Positions 47,291-59,675 of a stretch of DNA of 64,000 nt are shown here, in pieces. Made by a program: the position numbers and the translations under genes. Under the pieces are notes generated by a model, which worked only from the letters and a program-made list of their open reading frames with translations, was not told where the DNA came from and ran no database searches. The stretch's first letter is position 1, and each line of letters opens with the position of its first letter. This DNA comes from Serendipita indica DSM 11827 (lineage: Eukaryota; Basidiomycota; Agaricomycetes; Sebacinales; Serendipitaceae), in NCBI GenBank assembly GCA_910890315.1, contig CAJVGD010000012.1, positions 1,054,001 through 1,118,000 of the forward strand, written 5' to 3'.

Positions 47291-49667
47291 ATGAGCGATA
47301 CACGCTTACCTCTGTTCGCCCGGCACGACCTCGACAACGCAAAGTATAGCCCCTCGAAGACGTCTGCGTCCGAGGCCGAGTCGCCGTTGATGGCGCATTC
47401 GACGACGACAACGACGACGACATCGTCTTCACGACTCAGCCAGACGGATTCCTTGTTGGATGAATTGTCCGAGCAGCGAAGAATGCCCACCCAACGGCCT
47501 CATGTCCCCCACCTGATACTCCCCTCGACAATGTCCCCTCCACTGACAGGCCTCGATGCTGTTCACGCGCCCTATAGCAATTACACGACATATCCACATT
47601 ATTATGCCGTCCCCGCGCCTGCCGCCACCAGCCCCGTCTTGCGCGAGCACCCCATCCAGTACCAGTACCCGTCCATTCACGCAGCAACCGCACCTCAACA
47701 ACAATATCAACAGCATCAGCATCAACAGCAACATCATCAGCAACAACAACAGCACAGAGTTTATACGCAAGCTCCGATGCAGGCCATGGCTTACCATCCT
47801 GCCGCCCGCCGCGACTCGATCAGCATGTACTACAACTATGACTATTCTGGGATGCAGTCCCCCGTCAGTCCCTATGCATACCACTACCCTGCATTTGTGC
47901 ATGCAACCCCGGCTTCTCCGCCCCAGTTCCCCCCACAACCTCCCGTTTTGCGATCGCCGCCCCCCATGCCCTCTCCTCCACCCGTTCAGATGCATACAGT
48001 CAGACAGGTATGGTTCATTCAAGTAGATACGAATGGAGCCTGACGCTAATCTTCCAGAGCCGTGCTCTGTCTTCGAGCCAACCAATGCCACCCACATTGA
48101 CGAAATCCGCGACGGTCAACACGAATGACAAGCGAAGACGCCCTGTCACGCTCTACGCAAGTGCGTCGACATATGGTCACCAAATGCAGCGCAATCCGCG
48201 CAGGGACCCCCGCGATCCGCACCCACATCCGTCCCTTCATCCAAATGGACAAAGCGGACTCTTGGCCGATTTCAAAAACCACAAATTTAAACGATTCGAG
48301 CTAAAGGTGCGTGCCGATCATGCCGGCGACATAGACAGGCTCTAATTGGTCATCTCACCCAATCCTCGTCCGGCGGTCTAGGATGTATTCGGACATTGCG
48401 TCGAGTTTAGCACCGATCAGCACGGTTCGAGATTCATCCAGCAAAAGCTCGATACAGCTAGTTCGGACGAGCGACAGGCCGTGTTTGATGAAGTCATTCC
48501 TGCGGGCAACTTTAGCGTGCTCGCGTTTGACGTATTTGGCAACTATGTGCGTCGTCATTCGTTTCTTAGAGTCGAATGAACTAAACAACGGTATAGGTCA
48601 TTCAGAAACTGTTCGAATACGGGTCGCCGCTCCACAGGAGACTGCTTTGTAGCGCCATGGAAGGTCATGTGTTGCAACTATCGCTCGACATGTACGGATG
48701 CCGCGTCGTCCAAAAGGCCTTGGACTGCGGCACACCTCAGCAGCAAGCGGCCGTTGTGAGCGAACTCAACGGACACGTCTTGCAATGCGTCAAGGATGCA
48801 AACGGTAACCATGTACGTTCTTGTTTCAATCCAGATCATGGTTCTCATTCTCTACGCAGGTCATTCAAAAGATTATGGAACTCGTCCCATCCCAACGCAA
48901 TGTCCTCCTCGATGCCTTCTCAGGCAACGTCCGCAATTTGGCATCGCATCCATATGGCTGCCGAGTGCTTCAACGCTCTATTGAACACGCCGCGCCGGAA
49001 GAAACCGCGTCGCTTCTAGAGGAATTGCACCAAAACTCTTCGTTGCTGATGCAGGATCAGTTTGGGGTACGTCGCCGCGGACTCTCACGTCGTCACTTTA
49101 CCCCTTTCCCTCTCGCATGTTTCACTACGACTCACATTCTCAAACCGCTCGCTAACCCCGAAATAGAACTATGTCGTGCAGTACATCCTCGAACACGGCG
49201 CACCTGCGCATCGCGACCGGATGATTGACTCGCTTCGTGGAAACGTCCTCTCGATGGCGCGACACAAGTTTGCTTCCAATGTATGCGAAAAGGCACTCCT
49301 CGTTTCAAACGACGTCCAAAGACGGGCACTCATCGAGGAGATGCTGGCTCCAATGTCCAACGGCACCAGCCCTGTTTCGATCATGATGAAGGACCAGTAT
49401 GCAAACTATGTCCTGCAAAAGGCCATAAGCCTTTCCGAGCCGGAGCTACTGCAGGCGCTCGTAAGTGTGGTGATTACCCAGCTTGCGACGATGCGACGAC
49501 CTTCGCCGAATGCGAGTGGTAATGGAGCAAATGGCAAGCAGATTGCCAGTATCGAACGACTGCTCAAGGAAAAGGGCTTTACAGTCGACAAACCCTCGGT
49601 CAAGATCTCGTCTCCTGCTGGCTTGAGCGGATCTGAAGGGACGTCGTCGGGTACCCCGACGCCGTAA
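47291..49667 (+). CDS. Pumilio-family RNA-binding protein (Puf3-like)
   Basis: The start is ATG 47291 ([18 protein letters not shown]) and the stop is TAA 49665-49667. The N-terminus is low complexity, with a His/Gln tract (about 47690-47760) and Pro-rich segments. The C-terminal half holds eight PUF repeats. Their RNA-contact triads read SRFIQQ, NYVIQK, CRVVQK, NHVIQK, CRVLQR, NYVVQY, SNVCEK and NYVLQK. By the published PUF code this order predicts binding to UGUANAUA in 3' untranslated regions. Such proteins repress translation or promote mRNA decay; yeast Puf3 acts on mitochondrial mRNAs. Introns are read at 48008-48057, 48307-48381, 48547-48596, 48813-48859 and 49067-49166. A Ser/Gly/Pro-rich tail follows the last repeat. 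Confidence 0.88.
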
Positions 49668-50365
49668 AGCCCTCGAGTATCCTCATTTTTATCCAAATCT
49701 CTCCGAAATGGCTCACCAATCAATCAATCAATCACGAACGTCCCCAGGTCTTTGTCAAGGCCACTCCAATCTATATCCACACTAGTCTGTCTCGTCTTCA
49801 TCGTCATCGTGCATCGTCTCGTCCTTCATCTCTCATCGGATTCCCTCTCATCTATGCTATGCCCTCATGCAAACCACCAAACGCCAACCACTCGTGGCGT
49901 TTGTTCTATGTCTCCCTTATTCCTCATGTCCTCCAGTTGTTCACGTCTCTGGTCGGCTCTTTTACTCTGGTTGTCGCCGTTATTCCCTTGTTAATCTTGC
50001 ATCTCCCGTGTTGTCTCGTCTCGCGTCGAAGCATCCTAGAGAGCGTATCCCCATTTTTCCTTATTCTCAGCCGTCGTTGTACCGAGTGTGCAATCTCTGC
50101 ATAATTGACGATCTGAATTCAAAGCGAATTTTACGCCAAGTAACTAGAGGATGAACTGAGATGTGAAGCGGTATACGTGGTCGGAGGTTTTGTGAATTGT
50201 AATCTTCGCCTTGGACTCATTGGGCCCAGATTGGCCACGTATGCCTTTGTTCCTGTGAAAGATGCTTTATTATCGATGTCTAGGCCTCTTCGACTCGATA
50301 GATTCCGACCACATTTCGTCGCTGCCAACGCCTAGGACACAAAACAGATCATCTCTCGTCAAACT
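49668..50365. other. Intergenic region
   Basis: No gene was supported. The left part is the 3' untranslated region of the Puf gene, very rich in pyrimidines (about 49750-50010), with repeated atcaatc units near 49721-49732. Confidence 0.4.
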
Positions 50366-52446
50366 ATGGAATATGTCCTTGTAATCACCGCGCAGAATGC
50401 GCTGTTCATTCTCAGCGGCGCCGTATCTCTCTGGGCACTCAAAACATATTGGCAATACCGTCGAATGCTCGCTTCCGTCGCGTATACACCTGGTCCAAAG
50501 ACGTTTTTCCCTGGTACCACGCCTCTTGCACGGCTGCTGCCTGATATGCCGCCTGTGAACCGGACGTCGGATTGGTCGTGGAAGCTCAAGTATAATGGTA
50601 TATGCCTCGTATCCTTCCTTATCTCTCTATTACTGATTTTGTCCTTCTCGTAGCGTTTAAGCCGTATGGGATGGATGTATTAGCTTCCTTTACGTTTTGG
50701 CCCTCTGCACGTCTCGGGTTCCACATTGGGGATGCAAATATAGTCAAGGTTCGATACTTTCCACACGCTCGTCGCGCTTGTCACACAGTGGTGCTGATTA
50801 AATGCGCATGTAGGAGATAATGACACACCATTCCTCGTTCCCTAAACCTGTCATCGCGTATGAGCCTTTGAACTATTTTGGTCGTAATGTTCTTTCGACA
50901 GAGGGAGACGAGTGGCGTCGACATAGGAAAGTCGTCCAGACATCGTTCAACGAGCGGAACAACAAACTTGTGTGGCGTACGACTCAGGAATTGGTTTTGG
51001 AGCTCATGGAGAATGTTTGGGATGCTGAAGAGGCCATTGAAGGGGTCGTCAAAGTTCAGGATGGTGCTGAACTCACGAGGACATTGGCCTTGATGGTCAT
51101 TAGCGCAACTGGTGAGTTCTATGAGAGGGGTATAGAATCGAGTGATAATTATATATAGGATATGGGATGAGGTTTCCTTGGAAAGATAATGGTGTTCCTC
51201 CCCCAGGCCATTCTATGGTGCGTAAGCAGTTGAGCGGTGACTAAGGCTAAGCTATCAATAGACGTTCAAGAAGTGCATACACTATATCCTCAAAGGCTTC
51301 ATCCATCGTCTCGCTCTACCTGACTGGATTCTCGACTGCTATCAATTAGGTCGTGATACCAAGACGGCGTACAAAGAGTTTGGCGTACGTCGCGCAACCT
51401 CCTTGACCATCCAACCTAAACTCGATTAGATCTATATCCGAGACATGATTGACACGCGTCTCACATCTCCAGGCGAACACGACGATCTCTTCTCCAATCT
51501 TCTGAGAGCACGAGAGGCTGAAAAAGAGTCGGGCGTAACACTGTCAGATGAAGAGCTAGCCGGTTTGTGTTCCATGACACGTAATACCCAAGTTCATCCT
51601 TTCGTAGGAAACATATTCATCCTTCTTATGGCTGGACACGAGACGACAGCAAATACACTCGCTCTTACCCTCAACTATTTGGCCATGTATCCCGAGGTAC
51701 AAGAGAAATGGCATCAGCAGGTCATTGAGTATACGAAACCGGGGCATTTGCCTGTATGTGCTGGATGATAAATCCTTCTACTGAGCTCAAATTCACTCAG
51801 GACTATGCCGATATACCAAAACTGACGTACGGGATGGCGATTATCCAAGAGGTGCTTCGACTCGTGCCTGTGGTACGTCCATCCATACTTCCAAAGCCCC
51901 CAACTCACGGTTCATAGGCACCAACAATCCCAAAACAATCTGCATTCAAGACTCACTTTACAACCCGTACTACTGAGGGAGGTATCAAGAACATCCCAGT
52001 TCCAGAGGGGTCGAACCTGCTGATCAATGTCGTTGGTCTGCACTACAACCGTCAGTAGACTTCATCACTTTGACAATTTGCTGAATCCTACTGTGCAGCC
52101 AAATATTGGGAGGATCCAATGGAATTCAGACCAGAACGGTTCCTCAAAGAACACACTTACAACAAGAATGCATGGTTGGCATTCTCTGCAGGACCCCGTT
52201 CCTGCATCGGCAGAAGGTAGGCATTTCTGGCTGTATCTGATGACATTCTTCTAATGAATTGTGCAGATTTGCAGAGGTCGAGATGTTGGCCTGTCTCGCG
52301 CTTATCATTCAGCGATACAAGATCGAGCCAACGATGCTACCTAATGAGACAATGGAAGCGTGTCGTGCGCGATTCATGAGCGTCGAGCGGGTCACCTTTG
52401 TCGTCCAGGCGAAGAGTGTTGGCTTGACCCTTCGTCGTCGCTACTG
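50366..52446 (+). CDS. Cytochrome P450
   Basis: The start is ATG 50366 (MEYVLVITAQNALFILSG), a membrane anchor, followed by the Pro-rich hinge TPGPKTFFPGTT. The catalytic parts are intact: NVLSTEGDEWRRHRKVVQTS, FILLMAGHETTANTLALTL (I helix), IIQEVLRLVPV (ExxR), PMEFRPERFL and WLAFSAGPRSCIGRRF (haem-binding Cys). It ends VGLTLRRRY with TGA at 52444-52446. About ten introns of 45-70 bases are needed, all with GT-AG ends. The family resembles the CYP3/CYP4-like microsomal P450s abundant in basidiomycetes; a clan or substrate cannot be given from sequence alone. It has a decayed tandem copy directly downstream on the same strand. Confidence 0.85.
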
Positions 52447-52782
52447 AGGGCACTTTTTACAATGGATAAGACTCACCTCGGATGATTACGGATATATATT
52501 GCTCCTTACGTACTGGCTCATCCTATACAAATGAGATATTGAGCCGGAGTGATGCTGTGTACCATGACAAGGCTTAGCTACGACCACGGCAGAGTCAGCC
52601 GTCGACTATCGCCCTTTGAATGTTACTGATACTTTCCATTGACAAAAAGCGCTTGGCATTTTACTAATCATCGCCTCGTGGTTGACAGAATCACCCGAGC
52701 TGATTCCTCCGCCGTCTCGTGTCTCAGGGGCCAAGAGGATAAGGGATATCGAGAAACAAGGTCCCTATTCTTGCACCTGATC
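52447..52782. other. Spacer between tandem P450 copies
   Basis: No gene was seen. It holds the 3' end of the first P450 and the upstream region of the second. Confidence 0.35.
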
Positions 52783-54861
52783 ATGCTCGAGCCCCAATTG
52801 TCGACTGCAAATCTGTTGTTTGCCTTGAGCGGTTTCTCTACCCTCTGGGCTATCAAGGCATTTATCAATTACAAGCGACTCTTGAGGGCAGTCAATTATA
52901 CTCCAGGTCCAAAGACACATTTCTCGGAGCCATCGTTGATTTCCACATTATTGCCCCGCATTCCGGGAATCGTGCAGAAACACGACTGGCCGTGGGTTTT
53001 CAAATACACGGGTCAGTGATATTTGCATACATTAGTCATCAATAACCTCGCTTAGCTTTCGAGAAGTATGGAAGAGATCTGCTCGCTGGGCTCGTCTTTT
53101 GGCCGTCCGCCCGCGTCTTGATTCACGTCGCAGATTCAGAGGTAGCCAAGGTTTGTTCACCATGATCTGTATATCTCACGCTCTAAGCTTGCTCTCAGGA
53201 GGTTACTTCCCACAGGGCGGCGTTCCCGAAGCCGGTCGCTCCATACAAAATCGCAAATTACCTCGGGCTTAATATTCTCTCCACAGAGGGCGAAGAATGG
53301 TGGCGTCACCGCAAAGCCATACAAAGGTCCTTTTCGGAGCAGAACAACAAGCTGGTTTGGCGAGAAACTGTCAATACTATCCTAGAACTGTTCACTATAT
53401 GGGACGAAGAAATGACAGCAAATCAAGTTTTCGTACCTGGTGTTGCCGACCTCACGAGAAGCTTGACTCTCATGGTGATTAGTGCCACTGGTAAGCGTTT
53501 CGCTCGTCACTGATGATTCGACTGAATTACCAAAGGATTTGGTATGAAATTACCGTGGAAGAATGATGGGCCCCTCCTATAGGACATACCGTGGTTAGTA
53601 GTTCGTCACAGGTTTTGAATGTAACATCTAATCAAAAGTACTAGACCTTTAAGACGACAATGAACTTTGTCAACGAAGGGATCTTTCATCGGCTGGCGCT
53701 CCCAGATTGGATTCTTAGTCTCTACAAGTTTGGACGAGATACCAAGACTGCTTACCAAGAATTAGAGGTAACTTTCTAGTTTTCTCGTATCCTTTTCTCA
53801 ATTGTCTTAGATGTACATGCGCTAGATGATAGAGAATCGGCTCGCCTCACCAGGCGAACACAACGATTTGTTCTCAAACCTTCTCCAGGCAAGAGAGGAG
53901 GAAAAGACTCTTCGATAGCACTTTCAGACTCAGATCTCATGGGTAGGTATTGCTTCACAGCTGTCCGTATGAACCTTACTCTTGGGTTTAGGTAATATTT
54001 TCACTCTTCTCATGGCTGGATACGAAACGAGTGCGAACACCCTCGCAATAACCTTGAGCTTTCTTTCCGTCTATCCTCAGGTCCAGAGAAGTGGTACGAG
54101 CAAATAAAGGAACATGTCAGAACTGGCGACCTCCCAGTGCGGTTTTCTCTCCTCTGCAGAGTCAAGTCGACTGATGACCATGCGAATAGGCATACACCGA
54201 TATACCACACTTCACATATGGAATGGAAAACATCCAGGAAGTCCTCAGGCTGGTTCCTATTGCATGTACTCTCTCAACATCAACTATCCACTAAGCTCCA
54301 GATAAAGGCCCTGATGATACCAAAAGAATTCGCTCGCGATACTCAAATCATTACATTCGACGCTAACGGGCAAGAAACCCCGGTTCCTGTGCCCACTGGG
54401 ACGGACATCTTGCTCAATGTTGTCGCCCTTCATAACAATCGTATGTACGTCTCCTTCTCCAGATATTTGTCTCATGCATATTGCTAGCTAAGTACTGGGA
54501 TGACCCGTATACATTCCGACCAGAGCGATTCCTCGGGGACTATAACAGATATGCCTGGCTGCCTTTTTCGGCTTGTCCCAGAGCGTGCATAGGGCGTCGG
54601 TACGTCTCCTCCTTGCCATCATAAAGGAAGATGATGACACACTACTCAATGCTCTCTAGGTTTGCGGAAGTGGAAATGCTCGCAGTGCTGGCTCTCATCG
54701 TTCAGCGATACGAGATTACACCAGCTCACAAACCCGAGTTTGTTCATGAGACAGAAAAAGAAAGGCAAGCACGTCTGACAGATATCGGAAAGGTCTCCTT
54801 TGTCATCCAGGCACAAAATGTTGGGCTTACCCTGCAGAGGCGTGATCTCGAGCATTTATAA
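52783..54861 (+). pseudogene. Cytochrome P450, decayed tandem copy
   Basis: This is a relative of the preceding P450 (MLEPQLSTANLLFALSGFS; NILSTEGEEWWRHRKAIQRS; ALPDWILSLYKFGRDTKTAY; IQEVLRLVPIA; FAEVEMLAVLALIVQRYEI). Compared with its neighbour it has one in-frame stop codon after MYMR (about 53825) and at least three single-base frame breaks (about 53570, 53910 and 54087). The I-helix motif reads AGYETS instead of AGHETT, and the haem motif reads FSACPRACIG, with Cys in place of the first Gly. Intron positions agree with the neighbour. The accumulated damage shows that the gene is no longer coding for a full enzyme. The reading frame of the last exon is still open to TAA 54861, so decay is recent. 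Confidence 0.78.
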
Positions 54862-54901
54862 GGAAACAGATAGTTGCAAAAGATTGGGTTCAAACAAGCT
54901 A

Positions 54902-56953
54902 TTAATGATCTTCCACGTAGAATCCATGCGCACTGATTCTCACTTCCTGGTAGAGTTTGCAGCCGTCACAGTACAAAGGCCGACTTTGCGGCAATCGACT
55001 TTGCCATTGGACGAATCTTTTCCATTCCTGCTCGCGCTGTGGCCACATCGAGAGCACATGTCGGCTGTCGCTAGGATATGGTGATATAGAGGGTCGCTCT
55101 GTTCGCATTTCGCTGTCAGTAAAGACTGAGTCCAGATAACAGTGTTGCAGCGATTTATGACATTGTATGCATCCTGACCTACACAAAGGTTAGGAATGTC
55201 ATAACCAACGTTTTACTCACAGGTCCGTGTCCTGTATAATGTTTAGGTTCCCCACCCATGAGAGGTGAAGGTTTGATGGTCGGTCGACCTGTTCGCCGGC
55301 CAGGAGTTTGGATATTTTGTTGGCAAACCCGGCAGGAATTGTCGAGAAGAAGGAGAGGGTTTCCAAAGGAGATGCCACAGAGTTGGTATGAATATTTCGC
55401 TGTTCAAGAGTGATGAAGAGTATATCCCATTCTATATAAGGCATGAGGTTGAGTTCTCGAAGGGCGGGGAGGGCATATGGGTTGATGCCAAGATGGTAAA
55501 GTAGGTTTGTGCCATCGTATTCTACTGTCTCAGTTGGTCGATGGTGAAGATCGATTGTCGTCAAGTCTTTGAATGCTGCCCCGCTCCATCGAGCTCCGTG
55601 CTTCGAACTCAATTGCAACGTTTTCAAGGCTGGCCAGGAATTCAAGTCAAGTGGTGTGTTCTCGCGACTTTCATAGTGATCGATTTCCAAGGTTGATAAT
55701 GTATTTGACCTATACTGATATATATTCGCACCCCGTGCGAAGATATGGAGGTGCTGGATGGAACGGGACAATGAGAATGCTTGAATGTATCTATCTATCG
55801 TCTTGTCGAGGGTCACTCGGGTGAGTTTGGGAAGATTGCCGTAACTAAGAAGATTCAGAAGTCCTCCGGCTGACTTTCCTATCAGCTTGAGTTCGAGTAC
55901 GTTGACGAAGCAGGTTCTAAGAAGCTTTATGGTCGAAGGGAGCCACTTTTCACTTCCTCTCGTTGCCATTGGTGCACGGATCGTCAAATGTGTAGTAGCA
56001 GAGGGCGGAATTCGAACGTTGGCATCGATACGATCTAGATGGGGAATCAGATTCATGTCGACGTGTCGTATTCTATAGCAATGCGCCAACTGGCCCAAGA
56101 GTGCTGGCAATAATGAAACATGAAGAGTCGTTTCCAGCGTCGTTAGGGTTTTGGAGACAGCTGGTATGAGAATATCTGCATCTCTTACTCGATTAAAAGT
56201 GCCCAAGAAAGCGTGAAAATCCCAAGTGCGCACGTGGATCCATGGTATAGTAGGAACGAAATCGAGAGCATATGCAGTGAGCTGGTTTGGTAAAAAGAAT
56301 CCAAATTTGATAGTGTGGAGATTCTTGAGACTGCCAAGATGGGGTACCAGCTCTCGTAGTGGGATTTCTGATGCTACTTCAAAGAGGCAATGCAACCATT
56401 TTGAGTTGAGGAGATCATGCTTCAATGTCACCCCGTAAATATATTGAATCTGTGGATTTTGTTCGATGAACGATATTGCGCAGGCTTCCAACTTGTGGCG
56501 CGGAGGAAAGAGGAGGGTCCTGAGATGTGGGAGGGGGCCAAGCGCGGTACTGATGAGTGGCAAAAATGGCTGCTCAATCACAAATAAACTTTGTATACGC
56601 GACGTATGTTCCCGCAGCAGGTGCAATGCGAGTGCCAGATTACCACTTGGGTGTATCAAGATGGAGAGGGAGACAGGATGAGATTTTGAAAGACTACAAT
56701 GAACATGTACTCGAGTACGCATATCGTAAGCGTCTTCATCTATCACAATATCGGCCCATAACTCCGGGCTGTAGAGGATCAAGTCCCGCCATGATGTAGA
56801 GACGTGCGTCAGCTCTAAAAGATAGTCGCTTGAGATAACCAGGATACTTGGATCAAGCGATTTAGCAGAAATCAGCCGAGAAGCGGCAAACGCAAGGACT
56901 TTTGACGAGATCTCTGGCGGAAATCTGGTGACAGGATCCGAGTCTGCACACAT
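54902..56953 (-). CDS. F-box protein with Cys-containing C-terminal exon, copy 1
   Basis: The start is ATG 56953-56951 (MCADSDPVTRFPPEISSK). The F-box runs over the first 55 residues (FPPEISSKVLAFAASRL; LLELTHVSTSWRDLILYSPE LW-type end). A large leucine-rich-like region follows (LPHLRTLLFPPRHKL; LNSWPALKTLQLSSKH; LPALRELNLMPYIEWDILFI) to about 55223. An intron at 55179-55220 joins LSWVGNLNIIQDTDL to a second exon: SGCIQCHKSLQHCYLDSV, SRHVLSMWPQREQEWKRFV, and an end at 54902 (GFYVEDH). F-box proteins bring substrates to SCF ubiquitin ligases. The second exon's C-x-x-C pair and WPxREx(2)W segment are shared with copy 2 and are not a domain I know. Confidence 0.72.
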
Positions 56954-57659
56954 CCAACGTCCGGCTTGCTTTGATAGAGCGCAATGGAAGCTGAAACCTC
57001 ACTGCTGACTTCGGGTGATGCGCTTAATGGTCAGGGTAGAGGTCAAAAAGCGCCGAGCCGTTTTGCCAGCTCCACTATGTTGAAATAAGCTGAAGCAGAC
57101 ACTAAAGCAACGGATCATACACGCATTGTGCATCAATATTCAACAGATATCTAAAATAGAGCCTGTGTACACTTTCAACTATCAACGCGAGTGAATCTAG
57201 TAACCATTAGCTCTCATCGTTATAATCACTTGAAAATATCCTCTACAACGCAGTACCTGGTTACAAGCATCTGAGGACCTTCGCTCCCAGCCGAAACATT
57301 GATCCCACTCTACCTCGCGTAAGACGCTATACACTTCCAACTTGTCTGTATGAACGGTGGTCAAGGCTTATGTCAAGAAGCGCCGGTTCATTTACAGCTC
57401 CACAAGTAAGCAATCTGACGAGACGTAATTCACAGTGACGCACTCGATTTTCACTCTTTATACCGGGCCTGCACGTTTACTAATAGTTATAGGCTATCAC
57501 AAGATCTGACCTAAGCCCGTTTGCCAAATCTTTACCTGTTGCTGGTCGAGGAATATGCGCCCTGGCACCTAGTGCCAGCTCAAAAATTCCTGTTATACAA
57601 GAATGAGAGCGCTGAAGGCTGACTCACGTAGTACCCATTAACTCTGATCGTCACAGTCA
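56954..57659. other. Intergenic region with a relic exon
   Basis: No intact gene was found. It contains a relic (57201-57326) of the C-terminal exon found at 57632-57756 and described separately. The rest is promoter for copy 1 and unannotated sequence. Confidence 0.5.
57201..57326 (-). pseudogene. Relic of an F-box C-terminal exon
   Basis: About 125 bases are clearly similar to 57632-57756, the last exon of the downstream F-box gene and its 3' flank; shared pieces include aatatcct(c)tacaa, gcagtac, acaagcat, tccactctac and ttcgcg/ctcgcg. The copy has many substitutions and no surrounding coding sequence. It looks like the remains of a third family member between the two existing genes. Confidence 0.5.
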
Positions 57660-59675
57660 CTAGAGAATATCCTCCACAATGCAGTACTCGCCCACAAGCA
57701 TGCGGGCTCTTTGCTGCCATTCGACATATTGAGTCCACTCTACTTCGCGTGTGGGCCAGCCCAAGAGTACATCGCGACTGCTAGTCGGATAATCAAACGT
57801 TGGTAGGTCCAAATTCACTGAATTCGGCTGTGTCATCACAGTCATTTGGCAATAGCGAAGCGATTTAAAGCACTCTAAACAGCCGGGCCTATCTAAATGT
57901 CAAGAGATGTATAAAGAAAATCATTTTGCTTACAGATTGCTGTCTTGGAGGAGATCAAGATTGCCAATCCATGAGAGGTTGAGATTAGATGGTCTTCTGA
58001 CTTCCTCTCCGCGTAGAAGTCTCGAAATGAGTTCTGGAAATCCAAATGGTATTTCTCCATTGAATGTGATGGCCTCTATACGCACATTTGACTCGACCTT
58101 CTGGGCGTTGCGTGCTTCGAGACAACAAAAGAGGATATCCCATTCTATGCGTGGTACAAGATTGAGGTCGGTGAGAACAGGGAATTGATGGGGGTAAAGG
58201 GAGAGGATGTACAGGAGTCTAGTGCCTTGATACGGATCTTTTGCAGAGCTGCCTTGTGCCAGAGTTATTGAGCGAAGGTTTTTAAGTCCTGATCCGATCC
58301 AATCGATTTTCAGGCCTCCATGGGCATGGAGCTTCTTGAGATGTGGCCAAAGGTGCAAATTCAACCCTTGCTGCTCCCCGATACCCATCAAAGAAGTAAA
58401 AGGGTAGTCCAGTGCCACCTCTCTAATCCCCTCTGAACGGTACATCATCAGATCGGGGGGCCCGCCCCCACTATGGAATTTGAGTGTTTGCACTGTCGAA
58501 GACAGAATAATATCTGTTTTGTAGTAATAGTCACACTCATTCAGGACAACATCACGTAATTTCGGTAAGAATTCCCGGCTGAGAAGGGGTACCAAACCAC
58601 TATTTGTGAATCCATGTAGCAGAAGATGAGTCACATTATGAAAACATTTCGCCATCATTTGAACCAATACGGGTAAGATTTCCGGCAGAGGCATGCGAGA
58701 ATCGAAGTCGAGCCTTGTTTCAATATACAGTTTCTGTACAAGGCTTGGCTGAGTGATCTTTGCACTTGTATCCAGGGTTCCATGTGCAATCAAACGTAGC
58801 CTAAGTTGAAAAATAGAGGTAAATTCTGCTAGACGCGACAGCAGCCTGCTCAAGAGCCCAAAATTGACTCTACAGTCAAGTTCTGTGAGGCTTTGTGCCA
58901 GTGCGGGGACGAGTACGTCTAGATTTTGCCAGAAATGTACAGATATATTGGCCTCCCATTCATCTATAGTGAGTCGAGTCCACGGTAGGGTGGGTAGAAT
59001 GTGCACCTTATATGGCTTCAGAGACGCACCCTGGGGCCGGTTGATGGATTTAAATCGTATATGACGGATGTTGGAGAGAGCATCGAGGTGTGGCACTAGT
59101 TCATGTAGCGGAACACCCACGTCAACCTCCCTGAGACAATGTAGCCAGTTGGATGTGAGAACCTGCTGATTGACGTATATCCCTTTGACAACCTGTAGTG
59201 ATGGGTGCTGGTCGATACATCTGGTGGTGGCTTCGCCAATACGACATTTTTGACATAGTAGTGACTTCAAGCACGGAAGTGAGCTAACGGTGTTGAAAAA
59301 TATTGATAATTGTATCTCATCGAGGACGGTGAGTTCTTGTATTCGGTGCCGATGGTTGTCGAGTAAAGGCAAGAAATCTCCTGACACGGTGGAATTTAAT
59401 AGGCCAACTGAGATTGACAATGCGTGATCTCTAGATAGTTCGCATTGTAGTGCAAGCTTAAGGGCTAATTCTTCCTGACGCGAATCGAGGAAGATGTCGG
59501 CCCACAAGCCCGGCGTGCCGATAATAAATGCTTGCCAGGTAGACGACACAAGTGTTAGATCGAGTAGTAGATCGACAGAGATAACCTCTTCCCAATCTTG
59601 GTGATGTTTTGTAAGACACGCGTACGCGATGATCTCCGAGGAGACTTCTGGTGGGTATAGTTCCAGCAGGTCCAT
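57660..59675 (-). CDS. F-box protein with Cys-containing C-terminal exon, copy 2
   Basis: The start is ATG 59675-59673 (MDLLELYPPEVSSEIIAY). The F-box spans about the first 55 residues (LLLDLTLVSSTWQAFIIGTP, GLWADIFLD). The middle is leucine-rich (SLPCLKSLLCQK; WPHLKKLHAHGGLKIDW; FPVLTDLNLVPRIEWDILFC). An intron at 57889-57933 joins LSWIGNLDLLQDSNL to PGCLECFKSLRYCQMTVM, then SSRDVLLGWPTREVEWTQYV and an end at GEYCIVEDIL (57660). The layout matches copy 1 throughout, so the two are tandem paralogues. Overall similarity is moderate, with the C-terminal region best kept. An SCF-linked role is expected from the F-box; substrate unknown. Confidence 0.72.

Noticed and set aside
47690-47760. CAN repeat as a microsatellite
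   Set aside because: It encodes the Gln/His tract of the Puf protein, which is common in this family.
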